6,292 nucleotides of DNA from an uncultured Lachnospiraceae bacterium (GTDB lineage Bacteria; Bacillota; Clostridia; Lachnospirales; Lachnospiraceae). Numbering within the stretch: the stretch's first letter is position 1; the number at the start of each line of letters is the position of its first letter. The stretch is taken from assembly GCA_902784025.1 (NCBI GenBank), contig CACZTF010000255.1, forward strand, positions 1 through 6,292, read 5' to 3'. Shown here one piece after another: positions 1 through 5,653 of this stretch. The notes under the pieces were generated by a model that was not told where the DNA came from, ran no database searches, and worked only from the letters and a program-made list of their open reading frames with translations. Both the position numbers and the translations under genes were made by a program.

Positions 1-6
1 ACGTTA

Positions 7-225
7 TTATTGTACGGTCAACGGTATTATTGTAACGATACAATTATTCTTAACATACCAATCATCTATATCAAAAATCCGTCGCTCAAGGATCCCGTAA
101 AGATTCATTTCATGTTTAACTAGAGCTGAAAACTCAAATATTCCCATATCCTCAAGAATATCACCTATCCTCTCTGCGATCACATCATTATGGTCACAAT
201 AATAAAAATTAAGTTCCTTATTCAT
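7..225 (-). CDS. Small hypothetical protein, 72 aa
   Basis: The gene is not recognised. It encodes 72 residues, starting MNKELNFYYCDHND and closing with TAA. The start is supported by a strong ribosome binding site (GGGAGGA on the minus strand, 234-240) 8 nt upstream of the ATG. The product is acidic in its first half (DHNDVIAERIGDILEDMG), with no signal peptide and no membrane segment; the spacing of hydrophobic residues from about 15 to 48 suggests amphipathic helices. The last residues (IVTIIPLTVQ) are encoded by a near-duplicated 16-base segment (1-16 and 21-37), so the C-terminus may have been altered by a local duplication. It stands alone in this window; what lies downstream of it is outside. 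Real gene: likely, from the binding site. Function: unknown. Confidence 0.6.
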   Translation of the reverse strand: MNKELNFYYCDHNDVIAERIGDILEDMGIFEFSALVKHEMNLYGILERRIFDIDDWYVKNNCIVTIIPLTVQ

Positions 226-846
226 TATTAATATCCTCCCTTTTACTTATAATAGTTCGGATATCATTCTATACATAACTACACTGTCAGCCTGAAACGG
301 TCATAGCCGGAAAGATCATAAAAAAACCGTCTGACTGTTTCTCCGCATTCTGAAAGAACAGACTGATCTAATGATCACAGTATCATTTTTTTGCAACAAA
401 AAATCAGTCCGAAATTATTGATCCAGAATTTATGAGATCAATATCACATTAAGCACCACAGAAAATGAATTAATAAAACAAAAATGAAGATTTATAAAAC
501 AAAGACAATTACAGACAGAACCCTATAATTTCCATTCATGAAAAAACTAAAGGAATAAAGATGAAAGTTGAACCTTTTCAGTTCGATTAAAAAACAAAAA
601 AATTTTTTCGATTCCGATCTCGAAAAAGAAGTAATTCATTTTTTTCTGTATAACTGCAATGCAAGAAAAGATGATACAAGAAAAAAATAATATTACAATA
701 TACAAAACGTCGCAAATGTAGAAAACGTTTGTTTTGTTTAGCAAGCAGACTTGTTTTATCCGGGATTAACCAGTCAAAACCTTTGCGTTGTTTCGAATCT
801 GCCATTAAGAGTTTATTGTGTTTTTTACTGAATAAAATTAAAAACC
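226..846. other. AT-rich intergenic block without a confident gene
   Basis: About 620 bases hold no well-supported gene. Visible elements are a GTCTG/CAGAC stem (329-333 with 359-363) followed on the minus strand by seven T (320-326), terminator-like but with an imperfect inner stem. There is also an AATGAT/ATCATT hairpin (370-387) running into T's on the plus strand. A perfect 8-bp inverted repeat TATTGATC/GATCAATA lies at 416-423 and 436-443. An AT-rich hairpin TTTTTCGA/TCGAAAAA (604-611 with 620-627) is followed on the minus strand by long T runs. A plus-strand TATAAT (524-529) precedes a 9-codon ORF with a purine-rich AAAGGAA upstream. The block may carry a small RNA, a decayed gene or only spacer DNA; the sequence does not decide. 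Confidence 0.5.
587..805 (-). CDS. Doubtful small ORF, possibly a decayed membrane peptide gene
   Basis: A 72-codon ORF begins MADSKQRKGFDWLIPDKTSL, a plausible polar protein start, then becomes a low-complexity F/L/R stretch. In the next frame over (minus strand, below about 744) the same DNA encodes a convincing hydrophobic helix (FYICDVLYIVILFFSCIIF) followed by lysines. One frameshift between them would join a polar N-terminus to a membrane segment. Against this, there is no ribosome binding site before the ATG and codon content is dominated by AT-richness. A weak promoter-like pair (TTGTTT, 17 nt, TATATC on the minus strand, about 868-896) lies upstream, and an AT-rich hairpin with T runs covers the 3' end. 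I include it at low confidence; it may be chance. Confidence 0.2.
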   Translation of the reverse strand: MADSKQRKGFDWLIPDKTSLLAKQNKRFLHLRRFVYCNIIFFLYHLFLHCSYTEKNELLLFRDRNRKNFFVF

Positions 847-875
847 TTGACTAATCAGTCGTCTTTTGATATATT
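847..875 (+). promoter_or_regulatory. Sigma-A type promoter of tRNA-Thr
   Basis: The -35 box TTGACT (847-852) and -10 box TATATT (870-875) are separated by exactly 17 nt. Transcription would begin near 882, about 26 nt before the mature tRNA. The spacing and position make this the obvious promoter of the tRNA gene. Confidence 0.75.
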
Positions 876-907
876 ATCTGAGTTGTTTAGAAACAAATAA
901 TTTTTTT

Positions 908-979
908 GCTGTTGTAGCTCAGTGGCAGAGCACTTCATTGGTAATGAAGAGGTCGAGGGTCCGACTCCCTTCAACAGCT
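908..979 (+). tRNA. tRNA-Thr (anticodon GGT)
   Basis: A complete 72-nt cloverleaf folds without gaps. The acceptor stem GCTGTTG (908-914) pairs fully with CAACAGC (972-978). The D stem GCTC/GAGC (917-920, 928-931) encloses a 7-nt loop AGTGGCA, and the anticodon stem CTTCA/TGAAG (933-937, 945-949) encloses TTGGTAA. The anticodon GGT sits at 940-942, reading threonine codons ACC and ACT. The variable loop is 950-954. The T stem GAGGG/CCCTT includes one G-T pair and encloses the loop TCCGACT (960-966). The discriminator base is T979 and no CCA is encoded, so the 3' end needs CCA-adding enzyme. The T loop has C where T55 (pseudouridine) is usual. The gene stands alone between its own promoter and terminator. 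Confidence 0.93.
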
Positions 980-985
980 TAACAG

Positions 986-1029
986 AAAGAACGCCTCCGG
1001 GTTTTTAATACCTGAAAGCGTTCTTTTTT
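986..1029 (+). terminator. Rho-independent terminator of tRNA-Thr
   Basis: AAAGAACGC (986-994) pairs over 9 bp with GCGTTCTTT (1018-1026). An inner helix CGGGT/ACCTG (998-1002, about 1010-1014, one G-T pair) continues the hairpin. The 3' arm runs into a block of T's ending at 1029. It lies just 6 nt after the tRNA, ending a single-gene transcript. On the minus strand the same hairpin is followed by only three T's, so it would be a weaker stop for the crcB transcript. Confidence 0.88.
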
Positions 1030-1175
1030 GTACTATTTCACAGTCCTTCTTTTTGTGATATTTCTTTATTTATGTATGCAAATGTATGAATATAAGAAGA
1101 ACACCAAATACATCTCCCATAATATAAAGCGGCACATTCCACACCCTGCCATACCCGGCATTTAGTTTAATACTG

Positions 1176-1544
1176 TCACGCTTTAACCAACATCGCCAGT
1201 TTCTTGCCACAAAATATACCGAATATACAGCAGCCCACGCTTAAGGCCGCATATATACCGCCCGTCACATAGTCTTTATTATGAAACAGGTTATAAGCCT
1301 CAAGGGAAAAAGTTGAAAATGTAGTAAATCCCCCGCATATCCCGGTTTTTAAAAAGAGCACCGCATTAGGTGAAAGATCACTTTTATTTTCAGCTACACC
1401 AACGATAAACCCGATAAGAACCGCCCCGGCGATATTTGTTATAAATGTAAGTGTGGGAAAAGCGGTCTTGCAGGGTATCAAGCTGATAGCGTATCTGCCT
1501 GTCGCTCCTACAGCCCCGCCTAATGCAACAAATAAAAAACCCAT
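1176..1544 (-). CDS. crcB: Fluoride ion channel CrcB/Fluc
   Basis: A 122-residue membrane protein of the CrcB (Fluc) family, which exports toxic fluoride through a dual-topology dimer. Seen in the sequence: four hydrophobic segments (about 2-22, 31-51, 61-80, 93-113), the N-terminal GAVGATGRY with conserved Arg17, the TM2 pore Asn37 in TFITNIAG, and the hallmark GGFTTFSTFS (71-80), whose phenylalanines and backbone form the fluoride path and the central sodium site in known structures. Length fits the family. I chose the ATG at 1544 because GGAGAGG (1548-1554) lies just before it; an in-frame GTG at 1574 would overlap the upstream stop codon but has no binding site. It follows a frameshifted dehydrogenase gene by 26 nt and probably shares its transcript. 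I see no fluoride riboswitch upstream. Only one copy is in the window; a paired paralogue elsewhere cannot be excluded. Confidence 0.93.
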   Translation of the reverse strand: MGFLFVALGGAVGATGRYAISLIPCKTAFPTLTFITNIAGAVLIGFIVGVAENKSDLSPNAVLFLKTGICGGFTTFSTFSLEAYNLFHNKDYVTGGIYAALSVGCCIFGIFCGKKLAMLVKA

Positions 1545-1570
1545 GATCCTCTCCTTTATCATTATGTGAC

Positions 1571-2127
1571 TCACATACTGTCAAGTTTTTCCATCAATCT
1601 CTGTGCATGCATTTCAGCCTTAGCTTTTAACTCTGTCAGCAGTTCCGGGTCACGGCGCATCTGATAAGACACACCTCCTGTATGTATGAATCCTGCGTAC
1701 TCCATGCCACAGAGATTGCAAGTTGCCTGTATGAAAGGAAGGAATTCTTCTATCTCATATCCCATCACACCATCCTTGCGGTACATTTCTTCAGGAGCCC
1801 CTGTTGTTATGGATACCAAAAGCTTTTTCCCTTCAAGCTTGTCTCCGGTCGAACCATGAGAGAATCCATGCTGAAATGTTTCCTCCATCCACTTACTTAA
1901 CAAGGATGGCATGGTATACCAGAAAACAGGGAACTGAAGCACGATAATATCAGCTTTAACAAGCTTTCCTGTTCTGCTTCGACATTTATCCTGTAATCCG
2001 GATATAACTTATCCAAATAATCTATTTCCGCTTCAGGCATTTTATTTCCGATAATTTCCAGTATAGTCTTATTCGCCACCGAATCCTCAAGATCTGTATG
2101 TCCGGAAATGATCAAAATGTTTCTCAT
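1571..2127 (-). pseudogene. Flavodoxin_2-type NAD(P)H dehydrogenase, frameshifted
   Basis: Two overlapping reading frames together make one protein of the flavodoxin-like NAD(P)H dehydrogenase (quinone) family (KefF/MdaB/NQO type, FAD or FMN dependent). Frame one (from the ATG at 2127) gives residues 1-58, starting MRNILIISGHTDLEDSVANK, the nucleotide-binding beta-strand and loop. Frame two (1954 down to TGA at 1571) gives ADIIVLQFPVFWYTMPSLL, the family's QFPxxWY...PxLLxxW signature, then GFSHGSTGDKLEGKKLLVS and TTG. A run of three A (minus strand, 1957-1955) where four are needed breaks the gene; restored length is 185 residues, normal for the family. The ribosome binding site CAGGAGGA (2135-2142) is intact, and both halves look conserved, so the mutation is recent, a sequencing error, or a -1 frameshift site. 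Neither fragment alone should be active. Confidence 0.85.
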
Positions 2128-2134
2128 GGTAGTA

Positions 2135-2165
2135 TCCTCCTGTGTTTTTTTGTTTTATTATAACA
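2135..2165 (-). promoter_or_regulatory. Extended -10 promoter and RBS of dehydrogenase-crcB unit
   Basis: On the minus strand TGTTATAAT (2165 down to 2157) is a perfect extended -10 element, with only a weak -35 upstream. The ribosome binding site CAGGAGGA follows at 2142-2135, 7 nt before the start codon. Transcription would begin near 2150, giving a leader of about 23 nt. Confidence 0.6.
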
Positions 2166-2199
2166 TTTTTATTATTGATACATCTATTCCTTTTTTGTA

Positions 2200-2230
2200 A
2201 TCGTATCATTTTAAGTCTGTATTATACGAT
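2200..2230. repeat. Inverted repeat ATCGTAT/ATACGAT around one repeat copy
   Basis: Seven-base perfect arms at 2200-2206 and 2224-2230 flank 17 bases. This lies about 40 nt upstream of the -10 box of the dehydrogenase promoter and encloses most of the first copy of the direct repeat. It could be an operator, but no known binding consensus is recognised. Confidence 0.4.
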
Positions 2231-2291
2231 ATCAGGTCGGGCGGGATGGCACAGATAAACAGGTCGTTGATCACTTTAAGTCTGTATTATA
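2205..2291. repeat. 22-bp direct repeat, two copies 65 bp apart
   Basis: Copies at 2205-2226 and 2270-2291 agree in 21 of 22 positions and share the exact 17-mer TTTAAGTCTGTATTATA. The spacing from start to start is 65 bp. Read on the minus strand each copy opens with TATAAT, so the repeat may duplicate a -10-like element or a regulator site upstream of the dehydrogenase-crcB unit. The intervening DNA is noticeably more GC-rich (2232-2268). Confidence 0.6.
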
Positions 2292-2345
2292 ACTATAAAT
2301 ACTATGCTTAGGGATCAGGTACCGGTACAGGAAAGGATTTCCATC

Positions 2346-2373
2346 AAAAAAGAGCGCTCAAAAATCGCGCCCT
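2346..2373 (-). terminator. Rho-independent terminator of the 2379-2795 gene
   Basis: On the minus strand AGGGCGC (2373-2367) pairs with GCGCTCT (2357-2351) over 7 bp with one G-T pair and a 9-nt loop, followed by six T's (2351-2346). It starts 5 nt after the stop codon of the unknown gene, isolating it from the downstream dehydrogenase-crcB unit. Confidence 0.85.
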
Positions 2374-2378
2374 GTTTC

Positions 2379-2795
2379 TTACTCAAATAAGAGACTCAGA
2401 TAATATTGTTCGACACCTTCTAAAACAAGAACTTCTCTTATCCCGTTCAAAATATCTTTAACAGGCTTTATCGTCTCGCTCTTTACCCGTGACATATCAT
2501 GCACTTCTATTTCTTTATACATTTCGCTGCCGTTTATAAAAAAATGATTTATCACACCATCTGTAAAGCCGTCATCATCTTTACAAGGCGTATACTTAAA
2601 AGTAGAAATGTCTGCTTTATTTATTATCTCTTTTATCTGTTCTATCACCTCTTTGCTGACAGTCTTTTTAGATATTAAGCACTTTCGGCAATCTATACAG
2701 ATAATATTATCATCCTCGTCATCCGAAACAAAAATACTATGATACTTTTCACGCCACGCATCCATCACAGTGTACACAAATAGTAAAGTTGCCAA
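2379..2795 (-). CDS. Hypothetical protein with N-terminal hydrophobic segment
   Basis: Not recognised. About 138 residues. The first 11 or so (LATLLFVYTVM) are hydrophobic and may be a short membrane anchor or signal. The rest is soluble and acidic, with a DDEDD run, a CIDCRKC cluster, and KYTPCKDDDGFTDG followed by HFFINGSEMYKEIEVHD, which reads as beta-strands. No lipobox or catalytic motif is seen. Start choice: the minus strand has AAGGCGGTGA (about 2811-2802), one mismatch from a full anti-16S complement, overlapping a GTG at 2804; that makes the TTG codons at 2798 and 2795 better placed, and I took 2795 (8 nt from GGCGG). A GTG start would add three residues. It has its own promoter (2829-2857) and terminator (2346-2373), so it is mainly monocistronic, although read-through from the FMN reductase gene is possible. 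Confidence 0.7.
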   Translation of the reverse strand: MATLLFVYTVMDAWREKYHSIFVSDDEDDNIICIDCRKCLISKKTVSKEVIEQIKEIINKADISTFKYTPCKDDDGFTDGVINHFFINGSEMYKEIEVHDMSRVKSETIKPVKDILNGIREVLVLEGVEQYYLSLLFE

Positions 2796-2828
2796 CAAAA
2801 TCACCGCCTTATAAACATATGTACACGA

Positions 2829-2857
2829 ATTATAACACCATATAAAACAAAAGTCTA
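2829..2857 (-). promoter_or_regulatory. Promoter of the 2379-2795 gene
   Basis: On the minus strand the -35 box TAGACT (2857-2852) and -10 box TATAAT (2834-2829) are spaced 17 nt apart, and TGT precedes the -10, making it an extended element. The predicted start near 2822 leaves a short leader before the ribosome binding site. It lies between the operon's last stop codon (2873) and the unknown gene. Confidence 0.75.
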
Positions 2858-2872
2858 CGCTAACCGGCTTTT

Positions 2873-3490
2873 TCAGCTAATAAAATGCGTAGGCTTCCAT
2901 TCTTCTTTCTCAGGAATCCCGAATTTTTCTTTACCCAGAGTTATACTCTTTATGAGAAAAGCCATATTACGTGCCAAAGTCCTCATTGTCTGCAGTCCTT
3001 CTGCATCCCGCGCGGCATCTCCCGGTATACGCCCATGCACACAGTTCCAGTACTGGCTTGAACAGACAGGCATTCCGCATATGGTGAAATATTTATTTAA
3101 TTCGTCAAATGTGGAAGAACACCCTCCTCTTCTTGCTACCACTACACTTGCTCCCACCTTCATTGTCTTGTCAAACTTCGCACTGTAGAAAAGTCGGTCT
3201 AGACAGGCGATAAGTGTAGCATTTGCTGAAGCATAATAAACAGGTGATGCCAGTATAAGACCATCTGCCTCCTTAAATTTCGCGGCTATCTCATTCACAA
3301 CATCATCATAAACACATTTGCCCAGTTTGGAACAGGCACCGCAGGCCATGCAGCCTCTGATATCCCGATCTCCCACCCGGATCATTTCCGTCTCCACACC
3401 CTCAGCCTCAAGTGTAACTGCCAGCTCCTTTATTGAGAGTGCAGTGTTACCTTCTGTACGGGGACTTCCGTTTAAAATAAGAACCTTCAT
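2873..3490 (-). CDS. Flavodoxin-family NAD(P)H-dependent (Fe-S?) reductase
   Basis: A 205-residue flavodoxin-fold protein of the NADPH-dependent FMN reductase/iron-sulfur flavoprotein group. Seen: the phosphate-binding loop GSPRTEGNT (8-16), a compact cysteine motif CMACGACSKLGKC (Cys47, 50, 53, 59: CX2CX2CX5C) that in characterised iron-sulfur flavoproteins holds a 4Fe-4S cluster, and SPVYYASANATLIACLDR (81-98), the conserved flavin-side loop. It is cytoplasmic, with no signal. Expected to bind FMN and pass electrons from NAD(P)H or ferredoxin to an unknown acceptor. It is last in the four-gene operon: its ATG overlaps the upstream TGA (ATGA), and its AGGAGG (3497-3502) lies inside the last codons of the DUF815 gene, so translation is probably coupled. 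No terminator follows. Family call firm; substrate and cluster inferred. Confidence 0.9.
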   Translation of the reverse strand: MKVLILNGSPRTEGNTALSIKELAVTLEAEGVETEMIRVGDRDIRGCMACGACSKLGKCVYDDVVNEIAAKFKEADGLILASPVYYASANATLIACLDRLFYSAKFDKTMKVGASVVVARRGGCSSTFDELNKYFTICGMPVCSSQYWNCVHGRIPGDAARDAEGLQTMRTLARNMAFLIKSITLGKEKFGIPEKEEWKPTHFIS

Positions 3491-4860
3491 GATAAACCTC
3501 CTAAAAAGTCTGCAAATTGTTTAGCTACTCTCCCGGACATACCGCCATGACGGAGCGCCCATACGTCAGCACGCGCGAGCAGCTCTTCTTCGCTCATCTT
3601 ATCCTGAATCTTTTTTTCCACAAGTTTTTTGACTATCTCATAGTACTCAGCCTTTTCCGGTCTGAAATACCCTATAGTAAGACCGAACCTTGCAGACAAA
3701 GACATTCTTTCGGCCATGGTCTCATTTTTATGAATATCATCTCCTCCATCACCCCTGTCAGTAAATGTTTCATGGATAAGGTGGCGCCTGTTTGATGTGG
3801 CATAGATCAGAACATTGGCCGGACGCACCTCCATACCCCCTTCGATCACAGCTTTCAGATACTTATAATCAGTTTCCATGCTTTCAAACGACAAGTCATC
3901 CATGTATATGATAAACCTGTAGTTGCGCCCCTTTATCTTGCTGATGATCTCAGGAAGCAGCTTAAAGTCATGCTTGTAGATTTCTATTATCCTGATCCCC
4001 TCGTCATAAAACATGTTCAGAAGTGCCTTTACAGAGGTAGACTTTCCCGTTCCCGCATCTCCATAAAGAAGAACATTATTAGCTGCTTTCCCTGAAACAA
4101 AAGCCTCCGTATTTCCTATCAATTCCTGTTTTTGTCGTTCATAGCCTGCTAAGCCGTCAAATGTGACATCACTGGTTGTCATGATTGGAACCAATATCCT
4201 GTTGTTGTCCACACGGAAGGCTTTATTCATTCCAAAGCTGCCCACGCCGTATTTTTTGTAAAAGTCCATAGCAGCATCAAACAATTCTTCAGCGTTCTTG
4301 GCTTTACTGATCAGAGACTTTAATTCGCTTATCCTTAAAGATACATTTACGTTATACTGTTCCTCTTGTTTTCTGACAGCATTGTAATCTTTCAGCAAAG
4401 TGAAATAGTTTACAGACAGATAATTCTCGATCCGGGAAAAATCATAGTCCATGATCGCCTTAAGAGACCTGAAGTCATTCATGACCAGCTGATTGACCGT
4501 ACCGTCCACAGCTCCTCTTTTTTCCGTGCAGAGCGTAAAAGGATTTTCGGTCATTGCAAGCAGATAAGCGATATAGCTATACCAAATGTTTTGATCAAAT
4601 CCATACTCTGTGGCTAGCAGGAGCAGCCTGTTTATCTCGTCAAAAAAACGGGAGCATATCTGATCTTTGTCGTGATGTCCGGAATCCATATCCTTTATTA
4701 TATCCGCAAGCCTGAAAAGAATACTGTCAGCCCCGATATTACGATATACCAATAATTTGGAAACATATCTATACATAAAATACTCCTGTTGGTTAATGCC
4801 CATTTTTAACATAAGAGACTTATCAAGATCATCACCGGAGATCACACTTTGTAAATGCAT
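3487..4860 (-). CDS. DUF815 family AAA+ ATPase
   Basis: A 457-residue protein of the DUF815 AAA+ family (PF05673), cytoplasmic and of unknown biological role. Residues 1-220 are a mostly helical, less conserved N-terminal region. The C-terminal half has a complete ATPase: Walker A GDAGTGKST (267-275), Walker B FIIYMDD (316-322), sensor 1 Asn357 in YATSNRRHL, a candidate arginine finger Arg391 in MSLSARFGL, and sensor 2 Arg444 in GGMSGRVAKQF. All key residues are present, so it should bind and hydrolyse ATP. The start is uncertain: the ATG at 4860 overlaps the upstream gene by 19 nt and has only a GGAG one base away; the Met codons at residues 17 and 20 have no better site, so reinitiation after the upstream stop is likely. 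It sits between the LigB gene and the reductase; its client is unknown. Confidence 0.92.
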   Translation of the reverse strand: MHLQSVISGDDLDKSLMLKMGINQQEYFMYRYVSKLLVYRNIGADSILFRLADIIKDMDSGHHDKDQICSRFFDEINRLLLLATEYGFDQNIWYSYIAYLLAMTENPFTLCTEKRGAVDGTVNQLVMNDFRSLKAIMDYDFSRIENYLSVNYFTLLKDYNAVRKQEEQYNVNVSLRISELKSLISKAKNAEELFDAAMDFYKKYGVGSFGMNKAFRVDNNRILVPIMTTSDVTFDGLAGYERQKQELIGNTEAFVSGKAANNVLLYGDAGTGKSTSVKALLNMFYDEGIRIIEIYKHDFKLLPEIISKIKGRNYRFIIYMDDLSFESMETDYKYLKAVIEGGMEVRPANVLIYATSNRRHLIHETFTDRGDGGDDIHKNETMAERMSLSARFGLTIGYFRPEKAEYYEIVKKLVEKKIQDKMSEEELLARADVWALRHGGMSGRVAKQFADFLGGLS

Positions 4861-5636
4861 ACTCCGTAACCGACACCAAATACGTCTTCATGACTTAATG
4901 TTTCCGCAGTAAAACCTGTTTCTTCCAAAAAACCTGACATAATACAAAAACTACGGTGACCACACTCTGCTGCAGAAACCAATAGAACCGGGTCGTATTC
5001 CGTAAGTTCCTGAAATGCGCCGTTACCCATGGTATGCATGATCTTTTCATCGTACAAAGGTCCTGCCGGATCAAAACCATACGGGCCGCTTTTCTTGAGT
5101 TTATGAGACAGATCACCGCTTGCTATATAATACACACGCTTATTTATTACATTGGCAGCATTGCGGAGAAGTCGGCCGAATTTCACATGTGCTTTTAGTG
5201 AAAGTCCGGAAAGTCCCACACGTACCAGTTTATAATCTCTATAATATTTATTTATAAAATAAAGAGGTACCATTACACCATGATCCAATTCAGGTTCCAT
5301 TTCACCTTCTGTACCTGCCGGAAAGCCCTCTTCTTCAGCCAGTTTACAGATAGCGTCTGTAAGTTCTGTGTCATATTCAGTTTTAAACTTCACCTCCGGT
5401 GCTCTGAAAAGCCCCATGTCTCCTGCGGCGCCTTTACCTGGAGAAACGTGAAAATAGTCCCTGTACATAACACTATGGGGCGTAGATATTATCAGAACTT
5501 CCGGCTTTGATTCTGCTATAACCCGGGCTGCTTTACAGAAACTATCTGCTGTTACGGCTATTTTTTTCTCCTCGCCTCTTCCCACTTCCGGAAGTATTAT
5601 AGGAGGATGGGGAACCATGCATGCACCTGTTATCAT
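4842..5636 (-). CDS. LigB-type class III extradiol dioxygenase domain (AmmeMemoRadiSam A-like), stand-alone
   Basis: A 264-residue protein matching the N-terminal LigB (class III extradiol dioxygenase-like) half of AmmeMemoRadiSam system protein A. Seen: MVPHPPIILPEVGRGEE near the N-terminus (His10), STPHS (His54, the second expected metal ligand), LDHGVMVPLYFI (117-128), ASGDLSHKLKKSGPYGFDP (172-190), SAAECGHRSF (221-230) and a closing FGVGYG. In the family proteins I recall, an AMMECR1 domain follows; here the protein stops at residue 264 and the DUF815 gene begins inside its last codons. Cytoplasmic. The substrate is unknown; ring-cleaving activity is not shown for this branch. The start ATG has AGAGGTGA (5642-5649) 5 nt upstream. 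It lies 17 nt after the ArsC/Spx-like gene, in the same operon. Family call firm, role open. Confidence 0.88.
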   Translation of the reverse strand: MITGACMVPHPPIILPEVGRGEEKKIAVTADSFCKAARVIAESKPEVLIISTPHSVMYRDYFHVSPGKGAAGDMGLFRAPEVKFKTEYDTELTDAICKLAEEEGFPAGTEGEMEPELDHGVMVPLYFINKYYRDYKLVRVGLSGLSLKAHVKFGRLLRNAANVINKRVYYIASGDLSHKLKKSGPYGFDPAGPLYDEKIMHTMGNGAFQELTEYDPVLLVSAAECGHRSFCIMSGFLEETGFTAETLSHEDVFGVGYGVCIYKV

Positions 5637-5653
5637 TTAACTCACCTCTTTAA

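Noticed and set aside
1545..1574. Longer CrcB with a GTG start at 1574 overlapping the upstream stop
   Set aside because: It adds ten non-family residues and has no ribosome binding site, while GGAGAGG directly precedes the ATG at 1544. Coupled initiation at the GTG is still possible.
1390..1584. 64-codon minus-strand ORF in another frame of crcB
   Set aside because: It overlaps the CrcB coding region; its product is unlike any protein and contradicts the conserved frame.
1682..1900. Plus-strand ORF antisense to the dehydrogenase gene
   Set aside because: It lies wholly opposite conserved coding sequence and its product resembles no family; it is a shadow frame.
1953..1960. Programmed -1 frameshift to express the dehydrogenase
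   Set aside because: G TTA AAG is a poor slippery heptamer (P-site re-pairing on GTT is weak) and no evident stimulatory structure follows, so I call the gene broken, though it is not excluded.
2319..2328. Perfect 10-bp palindrome GTACCGGTAC
   Set aside because: Short palindromes of this length arise by chance or as restriction-type sites; there is no promoter close enough to argue for an operator.
2952..3795. Plus-strand ORFs at 2952-3188, 3318-3524 and 3517-3795
   Set aside because: All are antisense to the reductase and DUF815 genes, without recognisable domains.
4895..5116. 73-codon minus-strand ORF inside the LigB gene, as a possible remnant of another domain
   Set aside because: It is an alternative frame of the conserved LigB region, not a displaced AMMECR1 fragment.
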